Of a stretch of DNA of 54,679 nt, positions 18,019 to 27,711 are shown piece after piece; position 1 is the first letter of the stretch; each line of letters opens with the position of its first letter. This DNA comes from an uncultured Bacteroidales bacterium (GTDB taxonomy: Bacteria; Bacteroidota; Bacteroidia; Bacteroidales; UBA932): the NCBI GenBank assembly GCA_934667175.1, contig CAKULN010000017.1:1-54679 (forward strand), read 5' to 3'. The notes beneath the pieces were generated by a model that worked only from the letters and a program-made list of their open reading frames with translations, ran no database searches and had not been told where the DNA came from. The translations under genes and the position numbers were made by a program.

Positions 18019-19467
18019 TTAATTGTTTTGAGATAGCTCCACATGATTAGAGTGCTGTAATGAGTTCCCCTCTAACGGTTCAAACTCATCAGTCGAAGCC
18101 CTTGAGCCCAAAACTCCTTCATACTGAGTCAATTTGAAAGCCTCACAATCGAAATCCAACACATATTGATGACCTGAAACCAAGCTGATCTTTTGCATGG
18201 AATAGTCAGTATAAGTATTCCCAGTATACGCCCTTGCGAATAGATTCATTGAAGATCCAGGGAACAGATTGTGCATGGCATAAATATTAGTTGCTGACGT
18301 TTCCTCGGCAGGAGTGACCCATGCACCATTATTCTCGTTTGAACTCAAGGATGTTGAATATACCGGGGAACCGTCATCCGTGAATCTCATTATATCATTG
18401 GAATGATAAATTATTCCATAAGCATCTATACCCACAGATGAGCCTTTGGTAGAGGATGACTCTTTAGTGAAAACCACACCTTCCTTGAACAAATCATACC
18501 ACCATCCGGTTCCTGTCGAAGCGTAAATGCCGAACATGGTTGTCGCTGTCAATTTTCCATTATCAATGCGAAGGGAAATATCTGTGGCAGTAAGATTTGT
18601 ACCGTTGCTTTCCGCCCCATACAGTATAAGAGGTACATCGTCAGCAGAGCACCCAGTTTTTTGTCCTTTCGCTATCGTTAAAGTATTTCCATTGATTACG
18701 CCTTTATAGGTGTTAAGTCCTTTATCAGATGTAAAACCTTTTTTACATAGATACGGAGAAAAATCCTTTACTATGACATCCGTGGTACTGTCACCATCTT
18801 TTTCGACAGTAATTTTCCATGAATACATATTATTGTCCCAATAGTCTGTCGCATGTGCCGAATATGTACCATATACGTCCGTAGAAGAGCCATCATTGTC
18901 ATGCGCGTGAATATTTTGCCAACGTAAATATACAAGGGAAGTCGCCGGTTCCATATTCAACCTTACCACCGTATCGTCAATCGAACCTGATTTAGAGGCG
19001 TATCCCATAACGCTCCATGTAGAATAGTAACTATAGCCATCAGTTTTTGTCTGCTCAACACGCAGTTGTTCCAAAGATTCTCTACCTGAGATTGAATAAG
19101 CCTCATTTGTAGGAGAGGATAATGTTCCACGAATACATGAGGCCAATGCTATAATGGTATAGTGTCCATCTTTTTCATCTAACGTCGTGCGGAACGAAAC
19201 GTCCTGATCAAAATTATCCAATAAAGTCTCTTCCTGATATGCCAAATTGCCGTCTCTGTCATAAAGGAGACATGTAATTCTAAGCTTTGCACCTTCAAAC
19301 ATCTCAAAATTCTCTGATTTGTAAGCGGTAAAATCAGACAATATTGTTGATGGATGCAACTGTATCTCTATACTTTTATGTAATTCGATCTCTGGATTAG
19401 TGCACCCGAAAAGGCAGGAAAGCGCAGCCATGACAGCGGCAGTGCGTAAAATGATATTTGTTTTCAT
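18019..19467 (-). CDS. Fimbrillin-like lipoprotein (tentative)
   Basis: 482 residues, signal peptide with lipobox (LSCLFGC). The N-terminal region (AKLRITCLLYDRDGNLAYQE, then FRTTLDEKDGHYTIIALASC) resembles the beta-sandwich of Mfa/Fim-type fimbrillin or FimB-like proteins of Bacteroidales, but the match is by style only. A later conserved-looking end HQYVLDFDCEAFKLTQYEGV fits a secreted beta protein. It lies 3 bp from the beta-barrel gene upstream and 4 bp from the S41 gene downstream. Confidence 0.65.
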   Translation of the reverse strand: MKTNIILRTAAVMAALSCLFGCTNPEIELHKSIEIQLHPSTILSDFTAYKSENFEMFEGAKLRITCLLYDRDGNLAYQEETLLDNFDQDVSFRTTLDEKDGHYTIIALASCIRGTLSSPTNEAYSISGRESLEQLRVEQTKTDGYSYYSTWSVMGYASKSGSIDDTVVRLNMEPATSLVYLRWQNIHAHDNDGSSTDVYGTYSAHATDYWDNNMYSWKITVEKDGDSTTDVIVKDFSPYLCKKGFTSDKGLNTYKGVINGNTLTIAKGQKTGCSADDVPLILYGAESNGTNLTATDISLRIDNGKLTATTMFGIYASTGTGWWYDLFKEGVVFTKESSSTKGSSVGIDAYGIIYHSNDIMRFTDDGSPVYSTSLSSNENNGAWVTPAEETSATNIYAMHNLFPGSSMNLFARAYTGNTYTDYSMQKISLVSGHQYVLDFDCEAFKLTQYEGVLGSRASTDEFEPLEGNSLQHSNHVELSQNN

Positions 19468-19470
19468 ACT

Positions 19471-20148
19471 TTAATCGAACATTGAATGTTTTTTTGTCAT
19501 TGGTATGGAATATGAAATTCCGACTTCAAACCAGCGGTTTCTCCAAGGCATATTAGCCGCTAGATCGGACAATCCCAAATTGTACCTGGCCACTATACCG
19601 AGATTCCTGAAACGATAGCCAACGCCGAAAGCCGCCGCCACATCATTCGCTTTCAAATTTTCAAGATTATACTCAGTTTCAGACATAACGATGTTGTCCG
19701 GCGTGTGCGAGATATTGAACCCGAAAACCGGACCGGCTTCCAAGTAGAGATTGGCAAAAGGGTAAACCTGAAACATTACCGGGACCATGGCATAACTTAA
19801 CCCGAGGTCGGAGTCATCCGAATAGCCACCGATCATTGTGAAACGGATTTCCGGTTGAACCGCAAGCACCCCGGTTTCAGCGGTACTGCGAATATTACGG
19901 TCAAGAAACCGGAAGTTCAGGAATCCTCCTGCGGTGATCCCCGGACGATATCCAAAGCTGTAAGACGCATCAGAAGGAATCGAAATAGTAGCCATCGTGA
20001 GGCCGATAGTCGGCCCCATACTGACAAAGACTTTCGGGCCGTCGTTCATTACCGGATTATCATCATCCTGCGAAAAGAAGTTCTGCGCCTCTGCGTTCAC
20101 ACATGATAACCCGACTAAAATTACAATAAGTGAAATGATTCGTTTCAT
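19471..20148 (-). CDS. Small outer-membrane beta-barrel protein
   Basis: 225 residues, signal peptide (MKRIISLIVILVGLSCVNAE, then AQNFF). Alternating amphipathic strands such as GPTIGLTMATISIPS, FLNFRFLDRNI, VQPEIRFTMIGGY and YEVGISYSIPM-like ends fit a PorT-like / OMP beta-barrel domain of about eight strands. It sits between the WG-repeat gene and the fimbrillin-like lipoprotein with gaps of 3-4 bp. Confidence 0.75.
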   Translation of the reverse strand: MKRIISLIVILVGLSCVNAEAQNFFSQDDDNPVMNDGPKVFVSMGPTIGLTMATISIPSDASYSFGYRPGITAGGFLNFRFLDRNIRSTAETGVLAVQPEIRFTMIGGYSDDSDLGLSYAMVPVMFQVYPFANLYLEAGPVFGFNISHTPDNIVMSETEYNLENLKANDVAAAFGVGYRFRNLGIVARYNLGLSDLAANMPWRNRWFEVGISYSIPMTKKHSMFD

Positions 20149-20152
20149 ATTT

Positions 20153-21769
20153 TTATAGGTTTCTTTCGAATAAGATTTTTTTAGAAGTCTTGTATGCCGG
20201 GCATCCGTTCTCCCTTACTTGAATCGGGACGGTTTTGCTGACACTGTCCAAATCCATGATGTCAACATTGATGAAGGCAGAGACGGCGATGCTCTCTCCT
20301 GCCTTAAAGACAACCCCTTTCCTGACAACACTCCCGTCTATGACAATCTCACACAGGTCACTCCCCTTTTCGGATTCATTAGTCACGGTAAACGTCACTG
20401 TACCGCCGGAGTTTGCATTGTTCAGTTTCACTCGTCCGGAAGCTTTCACTGAATATGGATTCTTGTAGTCCCACAGTAAGTCCATTGTTGATTCCGGATG
20501 CTTTATGCCATCGATATCAGGCTGTACATTAAACACTTCCATATTCGTGTGAGACAAGTCCTCCGGAAGGAACTCGAAGGAGATGACACCATCCCGTGGT
20601 GCTCCGTCAAAGATCTTCCCTTCTTGCCTTGTGACCTCGAAGTGGTATTTCCCCTCGCCAAGTGTCGGGTCTATATCCACACCTGCGCTTATCACAGCAG
20701 GAACATGGTGCTCAAAGGTTAATTGTGAGATCTGAAGACTCGGAATGGCAGAATGACCTTGGTCAATAGTAACCACGCCATATTTCCCGTCTCTTGCTGC
20801 GATGAAATCACTTTGAGACACGATTGTCACAGGCTCGGAGAATTGAGCCGGTAATATCACCTTGCCGTCAGAGACAATCATGTACCCGTTTGTTGCTCTC
20901 TCGCATGATAACGCGCTGGCGTCGGGTTTATATGATTCAAGGACCGAATAATCATAAACCATTTCATGTCCTTCCTCAAGAGGTGTGATGGAACGTATCT
21001 GCTTGTTGGGTTCAAAGAAAATTACGAACTGATCGGTAGTCATCTTGCGAGCGTTCTTGTCCCAATCCTTGACTTCCCCAAGGCTTTCCACTTTCATCCC
21101 GGCTCTGTCACGAAGGAAAACGTTGTTCCTGCTGTCAACCACCAAAGAAACAATCGGATCGGAAGTCGATTCTTCAACACTTTTGTCTTTAGGTGTGAAA
21201 GATGATGCGAAAACCAGATAATTATCCTTGAACTGGCTGTCCAGTTTGCTGATGACTCCGCGTTTGTTGATATGCATGTAGGAGCCGTCTTTATACCGCA
21301 CAACCGCATGTCCGTAAAAATAGGGTGCCGCACTCCGGAATTCAGGCCTTTTGCTGATCAACGTTCCGCTTCTGTCCATATAACTCCATCTTCCGGCGTT
21401 ATCGCATACGGCTATTAACCCGTCTGAATAATATGGATAATCAGGGTCGACATACCAGATTTCCTTATCATCGAACCGTATGATCTGGTTTCCATTACCA
21501 TCATAAATAGCTTTAAGCCTATGGCTGGAAGACAGCAGAAGGCAACGGTTCTCTACAACGTCCTGCTTAAACTCGTACAGACAGGGAACTATCACCTTGC
21601 CGTCTTTTCCAAGCAGTCCGTATAGGCCGTTTTTCTCGACACGGTATAGTTCCGGGCTGATTTTTGAGATGCTGTTGTATTCCGGCGCCACCTTCCAATG
21701 GCCAGTCTGTGCCTCCGCACAGACTGGCAGCAATAGGCTTAATGTCGCTATAAGAATTCTAATATGCAT
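20153..21769 (-). CDS. Secreted WG-repeat-like protein
   Basis: I start at the ATG at 21769, giving the signal peptide MHIRILIATLSLLLPVCAEA; the longer frame lies inside the upstream gene. 538 residues. Repeat-like units with the WG pattern are seen: KNGLYGLLGKDGKVIVPCLY, then NAGRWSYMDRSGTLIS, DGSYMHINKRGVISK and DGKYGVVTIDQG. The C-terminal third is a beta-sandwich-like region ending with VPIQVRENGCPAYKTSKKIL. The start overlaps the FHA-protease gene by 11 bp, so it is translationally coupled to it. Probably periplasmic or surface located. Confidence 0.75.
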   Translation of the reverse strand: MHIRILIATLSLLLPVCAEAQTGHWKVAPEYNSISKISPELYRVEKNGLYGLLGKDGKVIVPCLYEFKQDVVENRCLLLSSSHRLKAIYDGNGNQIIRFDDKEIWYVDPDYPYYSDGLIAVCDNAGRWSYMDRSGTLISKRPEFRSAAPYFYGHAVVRYKDGSYMHINKRGVISKLDSQFKDNYLVFASSFTPKDKSVEESTSDPIVSLVVDSRNNVFLRDRAGMKVESLGEVKDWDKNARKMTTDQFVIFFEPNKQIRSITPLEEGHEMVYDYSVLESYKPDASALSCERATNGYMIVSDGKVILPAQFSEPVTIVSQSDFIAARDGKYGVVTIDQGHSAIPSLQISQLTFEHHVPAVISAGVDIDPTLGEGKYHFEVTRQEGKIFDGAPRDGVISFEFLPEDLSHTNMEVFNVQPDIDGIKHPESTMDLLWDYKNPYSVKASGRVKLNNANSGGTVTFTVTNESEKGSDLCEIVIDGSVVRKGVVFKAGESIAVSAFINVDIMDLDSVSKTVPIQVRENGCPAYKTSKKILFERNL

Positions 21770-23288
21770 TATTAGACCTATATGATTGGTTTGAGTAATC
21801 GTTTTCCATGACATCTTCCAATAATTTTTTCGCATGGACAATAGGGCAAGCGTTTGTGTTGTCAGTTGCTTTGAATCCTCCCCACAAGATACCAATCAAG
21901 CGATGCTTTTTATCATAAATTGGAGAACCGCTTTGCCCTTCGATTGTTTTATCTCCCTGAAGGTACAAGATGTACTTTCCAGGTGTTCTGCTCAAATGTA
22001 ATACTCCGGAGGTAGGCTCATACTTCTCTTTGTCAGTAGCTGTGGCCAGTAAATCACCCTTAGGAAATCCAAGAGTGTAGTAATTTTCAACATTCAACTT
22101 CAAATTCTTTATATCTATGCTTCTGTCCAAATCAAACCAATCACGATCTTTAGGTGTTTCGCCGGAATTAAGGCGCAACACTGCGATATCAGCCTCAGGA
22201 TCATCTGATTCTTTAACGACATGTGCCCAGTCCATTTCTGAAGCGGATGTATAAGTTCTTCCCGGATAACGAATTCCTAACGAGACAGGTTCTACACTGA
22301 GAATCGGGGCTGAATTATACCAAAGCATGATTTTGTTATAAGAAAGATAACCTGAGTATTTGTTTATGCATTTTTCACGGGCTGTTTGAACAATGTCCTT
22401 TAATTCAGCAGATAGAGACCCACCATCATAATGTTCATCAGCATATATTAAATTGGTTACATGTTTATTTGTTAGAAGGAGTCCTTTATCAGATATAAAG
22501 AAAGCTGTCCCCTGCATTGGATATGGAGACAAATATTCTGGTGTTTTGTATAGTTCTTTATTCTTTATATCGAGATACCATGATTCAGATCGGCTAAGTA
22601 TAGGATCGTCGGCAAACTTAACTTTCAAGTAGAATCTTGTTTCAACAAGTGCAATAGCCTTATATGGATCTGTATCGTGTCCCATAGAAGGAACTACGCG
22701 TATCAATGCAAAAACAAGAAGCACCGCGGCTGCCGCCCCTCCCGCTATCCACCATACCCATTTAGGAACTGATGGTGACGGCACAGGATTAGGGCAAGGA
22801 ACAGTGCCGCAGACGATGCTGTCCGAGGCCTTGAGCGGAACGTCTTGATTGGATGGAATGCGGTTTCCGTTCAGGAATGTTCCGTTTTTGCTATGGTCCT
22901 GGATGAACCACTTCCCGTTTTTCATTTCTTTAAAAGTGGCATGGTACCGGCTAACGCTGTCACCGGAAAGGATGTAGCGGTTCCGCTGGTTCTTCCCCAC
23001 CCCGTAGACACCTTTGACCTTGGATGGATCCGGGAGAGGAATCTGAGGAATGACACCCCAATTGAGAAGAACTGTGTCAAATTCGATCCGGTCTCCGCGA
23101 CGGACAGGGACATCGACATTTGGTGAAATGCGCTTCCCGTTGAGAAAAGTTCCGTTCTTGCTTCCGCAATCGGTCAAGTAAATGTCGCCATTGTCAAGCA
23201 GGAGGATCTCCGCATGATAGGAACTGACGTAGTCGTTTGGAATGCAAACTGTGCAAGACGATGATTTTCCGATGGATATAAGTCTCAT
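21759..23288 (-). CDS. FHA-FHA-transmembrane-trypsin-like protease
   Basis: 509 residues. FHA 1 spans about residues 4-55 (SIGKSSSCTV, SSYHAEI, SKNGTFLNGKRI) and FHA 2 about 95-145 (VGKNQRNRY, VSRYHATF, SKNGTFLNGNRI). A membrane helix at about 177-199 (WVWWIAGGAAAAVLLVFALI) follows. The outer part is a trypsin-fold protease: His276 in LLTNKHV, Asp367 in DPEADIAVL and Ser453 in IEGQSGSPIYD. FHA domains read phosphothreonine, so cytoplasmic phosphorylation by the kinases encoded nearby could be relayed to a periplasmic protease. This coupling is inference. All catalytic residues appear present. Confidence 0.88.
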   Translation of the reverse strand: MRLISIGKSSSCTVCIPNDYVSSYHAEILLLDNGDIYLTDCGSKNGTFLNGKRISPNVDVPVRRGDRIEFDTVLLNWGVIPQIPLPDPSKVKGVYGVGKNQRNRYILSGDSVSRYHATFKEMKNGKWFIQDHSKNGTFLNGNRIPSNQDVPLKASDSIVCGTVPCPNPVPSPSVPKWVWWIAGGAAAAVLLVFALIRVVPSMGHDTDPYKAIALVETRFYLKVKFADDPILSRSESWYLDIKNKELYKTPEYLSPYPMQGTAFFISDKGLLLTNKHVTNLIYADEHYDGGSLSAELKDIVQTAREKCINKYSGYLSYNKIMLWYNSAPILSVEPVSLGIRYPGRTYTSASEMDWAHVVKESDDPEADIAVLRLNSGETPKDRDWFDLDRSIDIKNLKLNVENYYTLGFPKGDLLATATDKEKYEPTSGVLHLSRTPGKYILYLQGDKTIEGQSGSPIYDKKHRLIGILWGGFKATDNTNACPIVHAKKLLEDVMENDYSNQSYRSNNAY

Positions 23289-23316
23289 AACATTACTGAT
23301 TTATTGAGTTTATTAA

Positions 23317-24159
23317 TTACATTCCGACAATAATGACTTCCTTGGTGTTTCCATCCTTATTATCGTCCTGCTTCTTCTGAGGTTGTGACTTAACCTTTGT
23401 CTTTAATGAGTTAATGGTGTCGGCAGCCTCCTTGATTTGCTTTCTGGCGTTATCCAATGCCTCTTTGCCACTTTTTATTTTATTCTCCAGCTCAGTGACA
23501 CGGTTCTCTGTAGACGAGACTTTGTCTTCGTAGCTTTGAATGACAACATCAAGAGATCTCTTCAGACTGTCCGGATTTACAGTTTTGACGGTTTCCTCGA
23601 CCTGCCAGAAAATCCGTTTTACCGCTTCCGCCGTGGAAGCGCTCTTTGCTTCCGTGACATCCTTTGTCTCCAATGATTTCTTTAGAACATTCAGAGTATC
23701 CTTTACGACCTTGTGACTGGCTACGATATCCTCCACATCTTTTTTCATGGTATCGATTCTTTTCTCAATCTTCATCCATGACACGGTCTCGTTTACCTGC
23801 ATTGTCTCTTTTTGTTCCTTGTCCCGGGACATGAAACAGTACGTGCCGCCTCCGGCCAATAGTATGGCAGCCATAGTCGCGGCTATAATCCCGATATTCC
23901 TTGTTGACTCATTCGGGATGCATTTCCAGTCAAGTTCGGCGACCTGCGCGAAAGAGATCACATCTTTCCTGGTAACAGGTACCGGGGTTCCGGGACTGAT
24001 TCTGATTCCGTTGATGTACGTTCCGTTGGTGCTACTGTCGACGATGGTCATCTTGCGCCCGTTAACATTCAGGGTCGCATGATGTCTGCTCACCATTTGG
24101 GTCGGGTCGCTTACGATGATATTGCTTGACTCGTCTCGGCCTATTGAGTAACTCTTCAT
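23317..24159 (-). CDS. FHA-transmembrane-coiled-coil protein
   Basis: 280 residues. An FHA domain fills residues 1-75 (YSIGRDESSN, VSRHHATLNV, STNGTYINGIRI). A membrane helix follows at about 88-108 (NIGIIAATMAAILLAGGGTY). The rest is charged and helical, with a heptad-like stretch from about 120 to 270 (IEKRIDTMKKDVEDIVASHK, then VTELENKIKSGKEALDNARK). The long coiled coil probably reaches into the periplasm and may bridge to envelope partners. It lies 28 bp upstream of the FHA-protease gene. Confidence 0.82.
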   Translation of the reverse strand: MKSYSIGRDESSNIIVSDPTQMVSRHHATLNVNGRKMTIVDSSTNGTYINGIRISPGTPVPVTRKDVISFAQVAELDWKCIPNESTRNIGIIAATMAAILLAGGGTYCFMSRDKEQKETMQVNETVSWMKIEKRIDTMKKDVEDIVASHKVVKDTLNVLKKSLETKDVTEAKSASTAEAVKRIFWQVEETVKTVNPDSLKRSLDVVIQSYEDKVSSTENRVTELENKIKSGKEALDNARKQIKEAADTINSLKTKVKSQPQKKQDDNKDGNTKEVIIVGM

Positions 24160-24174
24160 ATGATTTTAATTATA

Positions 24175-25173
24175 TTATTTAATATCTGAATTATTAGGAG
24201 TATTGCTTTGGTTGTTGGCGTTAGCTCCATTAAGATTTTCTATCCGCGTCTTTTCATATTCTTTAGTCATACTTCGGAGTCTACAACAAAGTACAATGTT
24301 GGTCACCACACTGACAAGCAGCAGGATCAGGCACACCAGAAATGCTTTTTTGATCTTATCTTCCATTTTGCTTCTTAGTTTTGAATCTTTTGTAGTCTTG
24401 ACGAGAGCGGCTGTGAGATTATCATGCTTCCCGCCGGCTCTCAACGCGTCGTTATGGATGTTCATGGCGAGGGTTTCTGTCACGACTTTGGGATGTTGCC
24501 GTTCTGACACGCGTTTGATCAATTCGGCTTCCGACATTGTCCCCCACACGCCATCAGAGCACAACAGGAACAGGTCCCCTTTGTCGTATGGCAGATCATA
24601 AGCGTCCACATCCAAATCCGGCTTCTGTCCCAATGCTCTGAGAATTATATTGGATTGTGCGGAAAGACGGGCCTGCTCCTCGGTGATGATTTTCTTTTTG
24701 ACCATTTCGAACACCATGGAATGGTCAAAGGTCCGGAATATTTTCCGGCCATTGCGTATCTGGTATATGCGGCTGTCACCGACGTACGCCAAAGTCGCCT
24801 TTTCTTCGTTTATAAGCAATGCCGTAACCGTTGTCCCCATCCCCCTGAGGCGTGGATTGTTCTCCTGCATAGCCAACAAAGCGGCGTTTGCCGAGGAAAC
24901 CGCTTGTATGAGCGTGCTTTTATTGTCATCTTCTATGTCGTCCTCACTTGCAGGCTTGGACACATAATCCCTGATGATCCTTACAGCTTCCGCCGAAGCT
25001 ATGGCACCGCCCGTCATGCCTCCCATACCATCACATACAATAACAAGGAGACCGCGGCGTGTCTCTGTGATGTTGCAAGAGTCTTGGTTCTCGTCACGTC
25101 CGCCAATGCAACTGACGACGTTGTTCAAAAACAAAGGATTATCTACTCCGTATGTCTCTATCTCGTTTGCCAT
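24175..25173 (-). CDS. PP2C-type Ser/Thr phosphatase with C-terminal membrane anchor
   Basis: 332 residues. PP2C motifs: GGRDENQDS near 25-33, VIVCDGMGGMTGG near 48 (metal-binding Asp), LAYVGDSRIYQI near 130, LLCSDGVWGTMSEAEL near 205 and GKHDNLTAALV near 245. A membrane helix is near residues 275-297 (AFLVCLILLLVSVVTNIVLC). It would reverse the action of the two kinases encoded next to it. It is 7 bp from the kinase upstream and 15 bp from the FHA gene downstream. Confidence 0.9.
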   Translation of the reverse strand: MANEIETYGVDNPLFLNNVVSCIGGRDENQDSCNITETRRGLLVIVCDGMGGMTGGAIASAEAVRIIRDYVSKPASEDDIEDDNKSTLIQAVSSANAALLAMQENNPRLRGMGTTVTALLINEEKATLAYVGDSRIYQIRNGRKIFRTFDHSMVFEMVKKKIITEEQARLSAQSNIILRALGQKPDLDVDAYDLPYDKGDLFLLCSDGVWGTMSEAELIKRVSERQHPKVVTETLAMNIHNDALRAGGKHDNLTAALVKTTKDSKLRSKMEDKIKKAFLVCLILLLVSVVTNIVLCCRLRSMTKEYEKTRIENLNGANANNQSNTPNNSDIK

Positions 25174-25180
25174 GGTTTCT

Positions 25181-26170
25181 TTAAATTACAATTAGAATGA
25201 TTATGCCTATGATAAGCCCGAGGCCAAGTACTCCCAACGCAAAGTACCACCAAGGTATCACGGTCGGTTCCATGGCTTTCTCTATGGCATACTTGAAGTC
25301 CAAGGCTTTTTGAAAACGCTTGTCCGGATCCTTGTCTGTGGCCTTCCAAATAACCTCCATAAGCTTTTTATGCTTCTTTTCCAGAGATTTCGCCATCGGT
25401 AATTTCTTTGTCACCTGATTCACAAGAATCTGGGCTTCAGTGTCAGCGTCGAATGGATGCTCCCCGTTCAGCAGGACATACAAAGTCATTCCAAGGGAAT
25501 AGATGTCACTTGCCGGAGTCGCCTGAACCAACATCTTGTCTCTCATTATCTGTTCAGGAGACGCATAAAGAGGTGTCCCGACAAATCCGGTGCTAGTGTA
25601 GGAATTGGCACTGGTCACGCGAGCTATGCCAAGATCCATCAACTTCACATGACCAGATTTGTCAACCATGATGTTGGAGGGCTTTATGTCCCTATGGATC
25701 ACGCCTTTGGAGTGAAGATAGTCCAAAGCGTTCAAAACGTCTCCGATAAGAGATGTGACAATCTGGACTTTGTCTATATCACCTCCGAGGCCATGCACGT
25801 ATTTGTCTATGTTGACCCCTTCGACGTAATTACTCAATATCCACACATGCCAATACCCCTCGTCGTCTTCGTACATGCAACTTCCCAGCATCTCCACGAG
25901 ATTAGGGTGCGTATATGCCAGTGAGGCCTCCAAGCGGGACCTGTCCCTTATGGATTGAACGTTGGCATATTTGTCAAACAACTGTTTGATGGCAACTTTC
26001 CTGTTCGTGTCATAGTCGTAGCCTATGAAGACCTTTCCCATAGACCCTTCACCCAAAGGTGGATTGTCAGGATTATAGAAATACCATTTCCACACTCGGT
26101 TGAAAACCGATATGTAGATGTTCGGATCGTCATCGAATATCCTGACGGGTGTCACTTCTTCTTGTTGCAT
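25181..26170 (-). CDS. Ser/Thr protein kinase with C-terminal membrane helix
   Basis: I use the ATG at 26170 (MQQEEVTPVRIF); the longer frame begins at a TTG. 329 residues. Hanks-type motifs: LGEGSMGKV (P-loop), VAIKQLF (Lys), HRDIKPSNIM (catalytic Asp), DLGIAR in place of DFG, and GTPLYASPEQI. A C-terminal hydrophobic helix (WWYFALGVLGLGLIIGIIIL) anchors it with almost nothing outside, so no PASTA-type sensor is attached. It is likely to phosphorylate FHA partners encoded in the same operon, which is inference from context. Confidence 0.9.
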   Translation of the reverse strand: MQQEEVTPVRIFDDDPNIYISVFNRVWKWYFYNPDNPPLGEGSMGKVFIGYDYDTNRKVAIKQLFDKYANVQSIRDRSRLEASLAYTHPNLVEMLGSCMYEDDEGYWHVWILSNYVEGVNIDKYVHGLGGDIDKVQIVTSLIGDVLNALDYLHSKGVIHRDIKPSNIMVDKSGHVKLMDLGIARVTSANSYTSTGFVGTPLYASPEQIMRDKMLVQATPASDIYSLGMTLYVLLNGEHPFDADTEAQILVNQVTKKLPMAKSLEKKHKKLMEVIWKATDKDPDKRFQKALDFKYAIEKAMEPTVIPWWYFALGVLGLGLIIGIIILIVI

Positions 26171-26209
26171 AAGACAAAACAAACTGTTAATTTTTAGTGT
26201 AATCAGGCG

Positions 26210-27691
26210 TCAAATTTTTTCCGGAAGAATATACAGGCGAGGATATTCCTTCTGAAGAATTCGGACTCTTTCCTCAAGCTTTGTCCTGAAATCCGAATCA
26301 AACCACTCGGTATCCTTCAGATGGGCATAAGCCATGCACGAGAGGACATAGGCCAGTCTCTTGCTTGAAATCTCAGGTCTACGGACCGAAATGAATTTTT
26401 TCAGTTCGTTTTGGACTGAGGATGTGTTCCAGAATTTAATCGCGTCCGAATCAGGAATATGCTTCTCGCAATCAATAGACGCCTTATAAAGAGCGACTGG
26501 ATGATAAGGATTCTGCTCAAGCATCTGCCAGATGGCGGACATAGGCTTGTCGAGTATGTCCTGAAATTCAGACGAGCGATCAGGTGTCTGAGCGGCATCT
26601 GATGGGTCGATATGATCGACGACAAGGGCGTTTTCTTCATTGTCTGACCGAATGACATCTTTCTCCCAAGGTTTCACCTTTAAAATTGCCAGAGCAATGA
26701 CCGACACAAGCAGGATGCCGGTTCCACATGCCGCATACTTTATCCACGAAGGTGTTGTGTCCAGACTGTCGATGGCCGCCCTCATCATTGAAGCGGATGC
26801 ATAACGTTTCCCTTGCTTTTTTGACATGGCCTTCTTGACGATAGCCCTATATTTTGCGGACTGAATCTCGCTGAGATCCGGCTTTTTGTCAAGTTGACCT
26901 TTGATTATATCGAATCTGTTGCCTTCAAAGGGAAGATGCCCGGTCAACAGCCTATAGAACAATACTCCTATGGCATATATGTCTGTTGTGAAATCTTGCA
27001 CGGACAACTTACCGGAGACCAACTCGGGAGCGGCATATTCAACCTTGCCGACAAACGCTCCCTCCTCAGACTGCATATCATCTTTTGTGGTCAGGGAATC
27101 TTGTTTTTTTGCTATGCCGAAATCTATCAGTTTTATCTTTCCGTCCGATGTTATCATAACATTGGACGGATCAATGTCACGATGAAGATACCCATTGTCG
27201 TGAAGAGCGACCAACGCAGAGATGATATTCTTTATAATGTATGTGGCTGTTTCTTCTCTGTTTGACGCATATCGTTCGGCAAGGTCTTTCGCATAGTGTA
27301 TTTCGCTTCCGCGATAGTCTGTATATATCCCTTCAAGGACTTTGTCCAAAGTAACTCCATCAAGGAATTCGCTGATAATGTAGTAACGGTACTTCAGAGA
27401 ACCAAGCATCTTTTCCTCCGTTTTAACAAACCCCAACATTTCCACGATGTTGTCGTTACGGATTTGGATGGAGGCTTCCCTGACAGCACGATCAAGAATC
27501 CGATTCCTTGTGGCCGCGTCGCCTTCTGGCATCACTTCCTTGATGGCTACATCACGGAAAGCGCCGGTGTTCTCGTCCACCATGCGCCCACGGTAGACTA
27601 CACCCATACCACCACGCCCAATCGGTTCTTCAGCCCGGTCGAATTCGTAGTATAGATGTCTCTGTTTCTCAGACTCACCTTGAAGTCTCAT
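26210..27691 (-). CDS. Ser/Thr protein kinase with transmembrane segment and outer domain
   Basis: 493 residues. Kinase domain about 15-300: IGRGGMGVVYRG (P-loop), VAIKEVMPEG (Lys), HRDIDPSNVM (catalytic loop), LIDFGIAKK (DFG), EYAAPELVSG. The catalytic loop has Asp where HRDxKxxN kinases have Lys, which is unusual though seen in some bacterial kinases. A membrane helix at about 316-338 (YAACGTGILLVSVIALAIL) is followed by about 150 helical residues (PVALYKASIDCEKHIPDSDA, then VLSCMAYAHLKDTEWF) that read like TPR-type repeats outside the membrane. This could be the sensory part. Confidence 0.88.
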   Translation of the reverse strand: MRLQGESEKQRHLYYEFDRAEEPIGRGGMGVVYRGRMVDENTGAFRDVAIKEVMPEGDAATRNRILDRAVREASIQIRNDNIVEMLGFVKTEEKMLGSLKYRYYIISEFLDGVTLDKVLEGIYTDYRGSEIHYAKDLAERYASNREETATYIIKNIISALVALHDNGYLHRDIDPSNVMITSDGKIKLIDFGIAKKQDSLTTKDDMQSEEGAFVGKVEYAAPELVSGKLSVQDFTTDIYAIGVLFYRLLTGHLPFEGNRFDIIKGQLDKKPDLSEIQSAKYRAIVKKAMSKKQGKRYASASMMRAAIDSLDTTPSWIKYAACGTGILLVSVIALAILKVKPWEKDVIRSDNEENALVVDHIDPSDAAQTPDRSSEFQDILDKPMSAIWQMLEQNPYHPVALYKASIDCEKHIPDSDAIKFWNTSSVQNELKKFISVRRPEISSKRLAYVLSCMAYAHLKDTEWFDSDFRTKLEERVRILQKEYPRLYILPEKI

Positions 27692-27711
27692 CGTATCTCT
27701 CAGTGTAATGT

